This document shows positions 7,123-12,589 of a stretch of DNA of 14,670 bases, one piece after another. The translations under genes and the position numbers were made by a program. The stretch's first letter is position 1. Each line of letters opens with the position of its first letter. Under the pieces are notes generated by a model. It ran no database searches. It was not told where the DNA came from and worked only from the letters and a program-made list of their open reading frames with translations. Location of the stretch: the NCBI GenBank assembly GCA_025057695.1, contig JANWVB010000027.1, forward strand, positions 1-14,670, read 5' to 3'. Source of the stretch: Patescibacteria group bacterium. GTDB taxonomy: Bacteria > Patescibacteriota > Microgenomatia > UBA8517.

Positions 7123-7548
7123 ATGGCAAAAAAAGTTAAAACAGTCATAAAAGTAAACATAAAAGGTGGCGAAGCCTCTCCCGCGCCACCGCTTGGCACT
7201 GCGTTAGGTCCTCATGGGGTGGCAATAATGGATTTTGTCAAAGCGTACAACGAAAAAACTGCAAACATGAAAGGGCAAGTTGTTCCTGCAGTAATTACCA
7301 TTTACGAAGATCGATCATTTAGCTTTGAACTCAAAAAAGCGCCAGTTTCAGAAATGATAAAAAAAGAACTTGGACTTGAAAAAGGATCAGGAACACCAAA
7401 CAGGCAAATTGTCGGCACATTATCAAAATCTCAAGCCGAAAAAATCGCCCAAGAAAAAATGTCAGATCTTAACTGCGAGTCTTTGGAAGCCGCAGTAAAA
7501 ATAGTCCAAGGCACGGCTCGTAGTATGGGAGTAAAAGTAGAAAATTAA
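7123..7548 (+). CDS. rplK: 50S ribosomal protein L11
   Basis: The 141-residue product is the standard L11 length. L11 binds the GTPase-associated centre of 23S rRNA and works with L10 and L7/L12 in factor binding. Conserved blocks are visible: the N-terminal GGEASPAPPLGTALGPHG, where the proline-rich hinge of L11 lies, then VPAVITIYEDRSFSFELKKAPVS, and the C-terminal rRNA-binding GTARSMGVKV. I chose ATG 7123 because an in-frame TTG at 7027 would put 32 unrelated residues in front and lies inside the leader hairpin. No Shine-Dalgarno site precedes it, only an A-rich ACAAAAACAAAG. It is followed after 66 bases by rplA. Confidence 0.97.
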   Translation: MAKKVKTVIKVNIKGGEASPAPPLGTALGPHGVAIMDFVKAYNEKTANMKGQVVPAVITIYEDRSFSFELKKAPVSEMIKKELGLEKGSGTPNRQIVGTLSKSQAEKIAQEKMSDLNCESLEAAVKIVQGTARSMGVKVEN

Positions 7549-7558
7549 TGCTTGAATC

Positions 7559-7587
7559 TTTAGAGAATACTGTAAACATTCTCTAAA
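7559..7587 (+). other. Perfect 10-bp hairpin between rplK and rplA
   Basis: TTTAGAGAAT (7559-7568) and ATTCTCTAAA (7578-7587) form a perfect 10-base-pair stem around a nine-base loop (ACTGTAAAC). It sits in the 66-base gap between the L11 stop and the L1 start. It has no following U-run, so termination is unlikely. RNase processing, mRNA stabilisation or translational control of rplA are possible. Confidence 0.55.
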
Positions 7588-7614
7588 AATCTAACAAATA
7601 CAACTAAAAAATTT

Positions 7615-8415
7615 ATGGGAAAAACAAAAACAGCATTCGTATCCGGAGTTGACAACCAACCAGTCAAACCTTCTTATGACAAAGCCGCAAAGATGGCAAA
7701 AAGAATGGCAAAGATGGGTTTGGCAAACGCCGACAAACCAATTGTTGCGCAACCAGACACAACATTAACAAATAAAGATGTCGCTAAGGATCTAACAACA
7801 GACAAAAAACCAAGTACCAAAAAAAGTGTTAAAAAACAAAGAAGCGTTAAATACCAACAAGCATCTTCAAAAATTAACAAAAACAATATTTATTCTCTTT
7901 CCGAAGCAATAAGTCTTGTAAAAGAAATTTCATTTACGAAATTTGACAGCACTGTTGAACTTCATTTGGTAGTCAAAAAACAAGGAACAAACGCAAATGT
8001 AACTCTTCCCTACTCATCAGGAAGACAAAAGAAAGTTGAGATTGCAAGCGATGCAACTATAGAAAAATTAAAAGCAGGGAAAATTGACTTTGACATCCTT
8101 CTGGCAACAGCAGAAATGATGCCTAAACTAGTTCCATTTGCAAAACTGCTAGGTCCTCGTGGTCTTATGCCAAATCCCAAAAATGGCACTATAGTAAAAT
8201 CTGAAAAAGACGCCGCAAAGTTTGACAGCAATACTTTTTCTATAAAAACTGAAAAATCAGCGCCTGTGATTCATACAATCTGCGGAAAAGTCAGCCAATC
8301 TGAAAAAGAATTGGAAGAAAATATAAAAGCCATAATTAATGCAATAGGAGCCAAACAAATTGTTAAAGCTTATATCAAATCAACAATGAGTCCTTCTCTA
8401 AAGTTTCAAGTTTGA
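7615..8415 (+). CDS. rplA: 50S ribosomal protein L1, N-terminally extended and with a shortened domain II
   Basis: L1 forms the mobile L1 stalk near the E site and often represses its own operon. The conserved block LLGPRGLMPNPKNGT (178-192) and the C-terminal segment with GKV at 224-226 identify it. Residues 1 to about 72 are a lysine-rich extension not present in standard L1; the usual start aligns near KKQRSVKYQQAS (73-84). Between VEIAS (141-145) and IEKLKAGKIDFD (149-160) about 18 residues are missing relative to E. coli L1, namely the helix-strand containing the AAGAE.VG block of domain II. ATG 7615 lacks a Shine-Dalgarno site but follows AACAAATACAA. The last 10 bases overlap the convergent HD-like gene. 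Confidence 0.95.
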   Translation: MGKTKTAFVSGVDNQPVKPSYDKAAKMAKRMAKMGLANADKPIVAQPDTTLTNKDVAKDLTTDKKPSTKKSVKKQRSVKYQQASSKINKNNIYSLSEAISLVKEISFTKFDSTVELHLVVKKQGTNANVTLPYSSGRQKKVEIASDATIEKLKAGKIDFDILLATAEMMPKLVPFAKLLGPRGLMPNPKNGTIVKSEKDAAKFDSNTFSIKTEKSAPVIHTICGKVSQSEKELEENIKAIINAIGAKQIVKAYIKSTMSPSLKFQV

Positions 8416-9488
8416 GAAATTAAGCGTCTTGATCTTTCTTCTTCTATTCTTCGTTTGACAATTTCTTTTCCATGCTTTATCAGTGCAAGTTTGAGTTGTT
8501 CAACTAAAATCTTTTGATCATCAAAACTTAAACCTGGTTCAAAAGCCGCTTTAAGAGCCGAGAATTCTGCATCTGCTAACACTGCCTGTCTTAACTCTTC
8601 TGTCTCTGGAGCAAACTTTCCATACATTTCTCTACCTTTTTCTGTAACTAATTCGCCATTAACTTGTCTCACGCTTGTATCAGCGGATCTAAAAGCATCT
8701 TCTAAGTTTTGAACATTCGGATTTGATCCATTTAAACCAAACCGGGCAGACAAAAGAACAATTTTAAGATAACCACCTAATTTAAACTCTTCACCTTCAG
8801 AATTTCCAATTTGCGTCATCGAAAGCAAATCTCCATCATGACAGGCTTGAGAAAACTCGCTAATTCCTGGCTTTCTGACCACAGCCGCTATTTCTTCATT
8901 TGAGAATCCATGCCTTTCTGCTACTCCTTTATAATAGCCTTCAAAATGATGCTCCAAAATTGCAGTTTTAACTTTTTCTTTTACTTCTTCAGGCAAAGCT
9001 CCCAATTTATTCTCATCCATGCAATCTGCTGCCCAAAGAATGACACTATACATATGGTGAGCTAGATCTTTTAAAGCAGGAGAGCCCTCTTTAGCTTTTT
9101 CAAGTATAGAAAGCTCAGCAGGACTTAAACCTAAAGCTTCGACAACTTGTTCCCACTGGTCGGATGACATGATTTGCTCCGCTCGTTTTTGATCCCATTT
9201 ACCTCTATCGTGTGCATACTCAAAAAGCTTAATTTCTAAAACTTCTTCCTCTGTCAATTCTCGTTCATACAAATCTCTTAATATTGCGCTTGAGTTTTCT
9301 AAAACATCTTGCAAATGACCTTCTTGAGCCTGACGATCAAGTCTTTCCTTCAATAAACTCTCAACATCTTTTTGCAAAAAATTAACTGCTCTGGCAAGTA
9401 CTTCTTTATTTTCTTCTGACTTCTTATCAAAACTATCAACCCAAACTACATCTTGACTAACAATCTGATTTACATTATCTTCAGCCAT
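8406..9488 (-). CDS. Predicted HD-domain phosphohydrolase-like protein of unknown role
   Basis: I do not recognise this 360-residue, mainly alpha-helical, soluble protein as a named family. An HD-type metal site can be traced: H58 in GHLQDVLENS, H93-D94 in FEYAHDRGK (compare the family's 'HDiGK'), H180-H181 in AILEHHFEG, and D218/D220 in CHDGDLLSM. Order and spacing fit HD superfamily hydrolases, which act on nucleotides, (p)ppGpp, cyclic dinucleotides or phosphate esters. The first 45 residues and the arginine-rich C-terminus look like helical extensions. The gene lies antisense between rplKA and rplJL. It overlaps the rplA 3' end by 10 bases and shares a promoter region with rplJ. ATG 9488 has no RBS. 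Codon use looks like that of its neighbours. Confidence 0.6.
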   Translation of the reverse strand: MAEDNVNQIVSQDVVWVDSFDKKSEENKEVLARAVNFLQKDVESLLKERLDRQAQEGHLQDVLENSSAILRDLYERELTEEEVLEIKLFEYAHDRGKWDQKRAEQIMSSDQWEQVVEALGLSPAELSILEKAKEGSPALKDLAHHMYSVILWAADCMDENKLGALPEEVKEKVKTAILEHHFEGYYKGVAERHGFSNEEIAAVVRKPGISEFSQACHDGDLLSMTQIGNSEGEEFKLGGYLKIVLLSARFGLNGSNPNVQNLEDAFRSADTSVRQVNGELVTEKGREMYGKFAPETEELRQAVLADAEFSALKAAFEPGLSFDDQKILVEQLKLALIKHGKEIVKRRIEEERSRRLISQT

Positions 9489-9530
9489 AAAAATCTAATA
9501 AAGAAAACAACACTAACAATTTACACCCTT

Positions 9531-9560
9531 ATCCTAGTAAATTATCAAACCACTTGTCAA
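9531..9560 (-). promoter_or_regulatory. Promoter of the HD-like gene
   Basis: On the minus strand a perfect TTGACA (9560-9555) is followed after 18 bases by TAGGAT (9536-9531, four of six). The predicted start near 9524 leaves a leader of about 35 bases before ATG 9488. The -35 overlaps the plus-strand -35 of rplJ. Confidence 0.5.
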
Positions 9561-9582
9561 AACCAATCTTATAAGTTAAAAT
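9554..9582 (+). promoter_or_regulatory. rplJ-rplL promoter
   Basis: TTGTCA (9554-9559) and TAAAAT (9577-9582) are separated by 17 bases. The expected start (about 9588-9590) coincides with the first base of helix P1 of the L10 leader. The -35 hexamer is identical to that of the secE promoter. Confidence 0.7.
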
Positions 9583-9589
9583 TTCTTAG

Positions 9590-9717
9590 TTTCCCTAAGA
9601 CAGCGCGCAAGCCAGATCAAAAATCAGACTGTAAGTCGCGCCGAGGAGAAAAATTAAAAATTCTTGTATCAATTTTTGGCAAGACTCCTCGTTGGGAGTC
9701 TTTTTTATTTGAAAAAT
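9590..9717 (+). promoter_or_regulatory. Ribosomal protein L10 leader (rplJL attenuator)
   Basis: The leader carries the L10-leader signature: AGACAG (9599-9604) before helix P2 and CCGAGG (9641-9646) after it. P1 is TTTCCCT (9590-9596) with AGG-A-GAAA (9644-9651, one bulged A). P2 is GCGCG (9603-9607) with CGCGC (9637-9641), and an internal loop between them has kink-turn-like purines. The alternative antiterminator pairs CGAGGAG (9642-9648) with CTCCTCG (9685-9691), extended by AAAAATT (9649-9655) with AATTTTT (9671-9677). It destroys both P1 and the terminator. In Bacillus, L10(L12)4 binding to the equivalent RNA favours termination; the same logic is inferred here. Confidence 0.85.
9681..9710 (+). 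terminator. Intrinsic terminator of the rplJ attenuator
   Basis: AAGACTCC (9681-9688) pairs with GGAGTCTT (9695-9702) around a small loop, followed by a T-run (9701-9706) and ATTT. It ends 8-12 bases before the rplJ start, so read-through is needed for rplJL expression. Its 5' arm is the target of the antiterminator at 9642-9648. Confidence 0.85.
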
Positions 9718-10251
9718 ATGACAAGCGCAAACAGACAAAAAAAAGAAATCAAAGTCGCGGAAATAACAAAAAATTTTGAGAGTGCAACTGCAATTGTTTT
9801 GGTAAATTACACGGGACTAACGGTCAAAAAGCAACAAGAGCTTAAAAAAATGCTAAAAGCTATAAACGCTTCTATGTTCGTTGCTAAAAACAACCTAATG
9901 CAAATTGCTGGCAATAATGCAAAATTGCCAAGCGCAGCATTCACAGATGAGGTGTTGGCAGGACCAACAGCATTGGTAATAACAAAAGAAGATCCTATTG
10001 CTCCGCTTCAAGTTTTGGCTAAATTTGCCAAAGAAAATGAAATTCCTCAATTCAAAGTTGGAATTATAGAAGGAACTTTCTATGACAAATCAGAACTTAT
10101 CACACTTGCTTCTCTCCCCTCAAAGGAAATCTTATTTGGACAAGTTGTCGGCGCAATTGCCGCACCAATTTATGGTTTAGTTAACACAATGCAAGCCAAT
10201 TTGCAAAAATTGCTTTATATTCTAGACACAAAAGCAAAACAAAAAGCTTAA
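9718..10251 (+). CDS. rplJ: 50S ribosomal protein L10
   Basis: The 177-residue L10 anchors L7/L12 dimers to the ribosomal stalk base and represses its own operon when in excess. The N-terminal domain shows the usual IVLVNYTGLTVKKQQELKKML and FVAKNNLM segments, then GPTALVI. The C-terminal helix with LVNTMQANLQKLLYILD is the L7/L12-binding tail. I chose ATG 9718 because an in-frame TTG at 9664 lies upstream of the attenuator hairpin and would translate through it. No Shine-Dalgarno site is present; an A-rich GAAAAAT precedes the ATG. It is followed by rplL after 28 bases. Confidence 0.96.
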   Translation: MTSANRQKKEIKVAEITKNFESATAIVLVNYTGLTVKKQQELKKMLKAINASMFVAKNNLMQIAGNNAKLPSAAFTDEVLAGPTALVITKEDPIAPLQVLAKFAKENEIPQFKVGIIEGTFYDKSELITLASLPSKEILFGQVVGAIAAPIYGLVNTMQANLQKLLYILDTKAKQKA

Positions 10252-10262
10252 GTGAGATTTTG

Positions 10263-10270
10263 AAAGGTGG
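10263..10270 (+). promoter_or_regulatory. Shine-Dalgarno site of rplL
   Basis: AAAGGTGG lies nine bases before ATG 10280 and differs from AAAGGAGG by one base. It is the clearest correctly spaced ribosome-binding site in the window, and fits the high translation rate needed for the multi-copy L7/L12. Confidence 0.7.
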
Positions 10271-10279
10271 TGAACTAAA

Positions 10280-10714
10280 ATGACAGATGAAACAAAAAAA
10301 GAAAAGGAATTATCAAAAAATGTGGCTAAGCTTGTTGATGAAATTGCTAGTCTTTCCGTGCTTGAGTTATCCGAATTGGTAAATGCTCTACAGGACAAAC
10401 TCGGAGTAACAGCTCAAGCTCCGATGATGGCAATGCCAGCAACAGCAACCACAACGGCGGCAACTCCAGCAGGAGACGTGGCCACTTCCGAACAAGGCGC
10501 GGGGGGCGGCACAGTTGTAATGACCAACGCCGGCGCGAACAAAATCGCTGTTATCAAAGCTTTGAGAGAAATAAATCAAAACTGGGGATTAAAAGAAGCC
10601 AAAGACATGACCGAAAATGTCCCGGCTGAGATTCTGAAAGACGCAAAACCTGAAGATGCCAAAGCCGCAGTCGAGAAACTCAAAGCGGCTGGAGCCACTG
10701 TGGAAGTTAAATAA
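10280..10714 (+). CDS. rplL: 50S ribosomal protein L7/L12
   Basis: The 144-residue stalk protein recruits and activates translational GTPases and is present in several copies per ribosome. The N-terminal dimerisation helices (about 15-45, LSVLELSELVNALQDKLGV) lead into an Ala/Thr/Pro/Gly-rich hinge (about 46-76). The C-terminal domain is ANKIAVIKALREI...GLKEAKDM...A..EKLKAAGATVEVK, with the factor-binding helix and GLKEAKD motif intact. It is about 20 residues longer than E. coli L7/L12 because of a lysine-rich N-terminal extension and a longer hinge. It is the second gene of the rplJL operon. The usual rpoB neighbour does not follow; a terminator does. Confidence 0.96.
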   Translation: MTDETKKEKELSKNVAKLVDEIASLSVLELSELVNALQDKLGVTAQAPMMAMPATATTTAATPAGDVATSEQGAGGGTVVMTNAGANKIAVIKALREINQNWGLKEAKDMTENVPAEILKDAKPEDAKAAVEKLKAAGATVEVK

Positions 10715-10800
10715 TCTAATTCAACAAAATTCGTTGACCGACAAAGTTGCCAAAATTTGAAAGGTTTTGTGATCTTGAGTGAAAAGGATTGGTTTTTTTG

Positions 10801-10824
10801 TTGCCTATCTTATTGCCTATCTTA
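10801..10824. repeat. Perfect tandem duplication of a 12-base unit
   Basis: TTGCCTATCTTA occurs twice head to tail (10801-10812 and 10813-10824), just before the rplL terminator. Two copies only; a simple slippage duplication is the likeliest origin. The rest of 10715-10800 shows no gene and only a weak TCAAC/GTTGA stem (10721-10725 with 10733-10737). Confidence 0.9.
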
Positions 10825-10828
10825 AAAG

Positions 10829-10853
10829 AACCTCGCGAAAGTGAGGTTTTTTT
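10829..10853 (+). terminator. Intrinsic terminator after rplL, possibly bidirectional
   Basis: AACCTCGC pairs with GTGAGGTT (one G-U pair) across a GAAA tetraloop (10837-10840), followed by seven T residues (10847-10853). On the minus strand the stem is followed by TTCTTTTAA, so it may also end transcripts of the convergent sigma-factor operon, whose stop is at 10888. Confidence 0.9.
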
Positions 10854-10887
10854 AGTAAGCAAATTAATTAAAAAACAATTAAAAAAT

Positions 10888-11568
10888 CTATTGAAAATCT
10901 TTTTCTCCTCCCGAAGCTTTCCATTGTAGCTCTGCTCTCTGTCTTGCCCTACGTATTTTAGATTTTACAGTAGATAAATTAACACCTAAAATTTTAGCTA
11001 TTTCTTGATATGGAAAACCTTGTGAGATCAGTCTTAAAATCAACGCATCTTCCCCGTCTATCATCGACAATAACCTTTCCAAATCAACCTTAAGACTCTC
11101 ATATTCCCAATTAGTCATTTCGCTCGGTATGAGATCTGAGATGCCTTCTCTGTCACCAACTAGGGCGTCTAATGAGGATGTTGGTCTTCTTTGCTCACAC
11201 CTGAAATGACTTATACAAGCATTTACTATTACCACTCTCAACCAAGTTGTAAACTTTGCATTGCTAGTTGATTTATAGGGGCTCTCAGTTGTTAAAATTT
11301 TGCACATGATCTCCTGAAAAATATCCTCCCAAAAATCAATCATCTTTTGCCCATAAAGACTAATAACTATTATCTTCACAAACTCACGCGCTAAAGGTTC
11401 AAACTCTTCCCAAGTCGCATTGTCGCCACTTCTAAGTTGTTCAAAATCAATCTCGTTAATTCTTTCAAATAAACTTAGATCTGAACAACTTTCATCAAAC
11501 AAATCGGAATCGGCAATATCGTTTATAGAACATCCTGTCACCAATTCTTGCTCGCCAGTGTTTTCCAT
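10888..11568 (-). CDS. ECF-like RNA polymerase sigma factor (sigma-70 family, regions 2 and 4)
   Basis: The 226-residue protein has a sigma region 2 at about 52-128 and a region 4 at about 170-213. Region 2 includes the core-binding helix DFWEDIFQEIMCKI and the -10-recognising KFTTWLRVVIVNACISHFR followed by EQRR. Region 4 includes an HTH: LISQGFPYQEIAKILGVNLSTVKSKIRRARQ. There is no region 3 or 1.1, which is the ECF arrangement. The first ~50 residues are acidic and unlike usual ECF starts. ECF factors direct polymerase to stress or envelope regulons, usually with an anti-sigma partner; none is visible nearby. It follows the ATP-grasp gene by 21 bases on the same strand, so it is probably co-transcribed. 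A minus-strand TAAAAT near 11581-11586 could add an internal promoter. Confidence 0.85.
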   Translation of the reverse strand: MENTGEQELVTGCSINDIADSDLFDESCSDLSLFERINEIDFEQLRSGDNATWEEFEPLAREFVKIIVISLYGQKMIDFWEDIFQEIMCKILTTESPYKSTSNAKFTTWLRVVIVNACISHFRCEQRRPTSSLDALVGDREGISDLIPSEMTNWEYESLKVDLERLLSMIDGEDALILRLISQGFPYQEIAKILGVNLSTVKSKIRRARQRAELQWKASGGEKDFQ

Positions 11569-11589
11569 GTTGATTTTTATGCTATTTTA

Positions 11590-12507
11590 TCAAATTTTCA
11601 ATTGATTGTCGCCACAAACACTTCTTTTCAAAAAATCAGAGAAAGTTTTTACTTCGGGAGACAAGTTCTCGTCCAATTCAAAACCAGGCGATCTGTTTGC
11701 CTCCAAAACATAAAATAAATTTGTGTTTTTATCTTGAACTATATCAACACCAGATATCTCCTGCTTCAAACACCTTGAAGCTTTTATGGCAATTTCTTTT
11801 AATTCTTTGGGTATATTTTTCAAATCATAATAAATCTCTTTGGCTCCCAGAGCTGAATTATACCTAAACTCATTTTTATTACTTGGAAACTTTTCATACC
11901 ATATTGTCGCTTCGTTCCCCATTACAATAACCCGATACTCATGATTTTTATCTACAAACCTCTGATAAAAAAATTTTGCTTTTCCTAACTTCTTTTTTCC
12001 TTGCAACAAAAATTCATAATCCGAATTTGATTTAATTAAATAAATTCCTTTTCCTCTTTGCATCTCAATATTCTTTGCGATAAAAGGAGAATGAAGTTCA
12101 TTTACCAGATATTGATAATCCGGATAATTTTCAGAATTGGCAAAATAAATTGTTTTTGGAACTGGAATATTGTTTAATGCAAGTTGGACAAGTGAACGCA
12201 ATTTGTTGCCTTTGGCGCTATATTCACCAAATACAGAATCAAAGAAAGCAACTCCCTCATGCTTTAGGTAAATTCCCAAAGTGTTTGCAAGGATAGTGCT
12301 TGTAGTGCCAGCGCGACGAATATAAACAAGATCAAAATCCTTGATGTCAGTTACTCCTATTTTGACTATCAATTTGCCCGTGTCAATCACAAAGGACAAA
12401 TCAAAAAGCGAAGCAAGTTCAACTTTAACATTTTCTTGTGAGATATTTTTGTTCACAAGCGCAACAAGTTTTTGGGTTTTTTGACCAATTCTAGTAACTA
12501 AAAGCAA
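11590..12507 (-). CDS. RimK/glutathione-synthetase-like ATP-grasp ligase
   Basis: The protein is at least 305 residues, counted from TTG 12507. ATP-grasp ligases activate a carboxylate with ATP and join it to an amine; RimK relatives add amino acids to protein or peptide ends. Visible parts are an N-terminal preATP-grasp domain (1 to about 100), the NNIPVPKT lid segment, the nucleotide-binding MQRGKGIYLI, the central EYRVIVMGNE and EFRYNSALGA (RimK has 'EFRaNlhrGG'), and the metal ligands D255, E269 and N271 in GVDIVQD and LEANRSPGF. The N-terminus is odd. An ATG at 12523 is one base out of frame across a run of seven A; with six A the protein would begin MAKKILLLVTR. It is divergent from the DUF1704-like peptidase and probably heads an operon with the sigma factor. 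Confidence 0.88.
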   Translation of the reverse strand: MLLVTRIGQKTQKLVALVNKNISQENVKVELASLFDLSFVIDTGKLIVKIGVTDIKDFDLVYIRRAGTTSTILANTLGIYLKHEGVAFFDSVFGEYSAKGNKLRSLVQLALNNIPVPKTIYFANSENYPDYQYLVNELHSPFIAKNIEMQRGKGIYLIKSNSDYEFLLQGKKKLGKAKFFYQRFVDKNHEYRVIVMGNEATIWYEKFPSNKNEFRYNSALGAKEIYYDLKNIPKELKEIAIKASRCLKQEISGVDIVQDKNTNLFYVLEANRSPGFELDENLSPEVKTFSDFLKRSVCGDNQLKI

Positions 12508-12527
12508 AATCTTTTTTTGCCATTGGA

Positions 12528-12563
12528 ATTATATACATTATTATAGGAAAAATGATGTATAAT
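12528..12563. promoter_or_regulatory. Divergent promoter region between the ATP-grasp and MATCAP-like genes
   Basis: Two minus-strand TATAAT hexamers (12533-12528 and 12545-12540) and one plus-strand TATAAT (12558-12563) lie within 36 bases. The plus hexamer predicts a start near 12570, 20 bases before ATG 12590. The inner minus hexamer lies only four bases from the ATG at 12523, and the outer one would give a leader of about 10 bases. None has a strong -35. The compact arrangement suggests the two genes share control. Confidence 0.55.
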
Positions 12564-12589
12564 AGCCATTATTGCCAGAAATCAAAAAA

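Noticed and set aside
9453..9779. 108-codon plus-strand open frame across the rplJ leader
   Set aside because: It covers the promoter, the L10 leader and the terminator hairpin and ends inside rplJ in another frame; the RNA structure explains the sequence better.
10715..10828. Possible small gene or tRNA downstream of rplL
   Set aside because: No cloverleaf and no plausible start with a coding-like frame; only a weak 5-bp stem and the 12-base tandem duplication were found.
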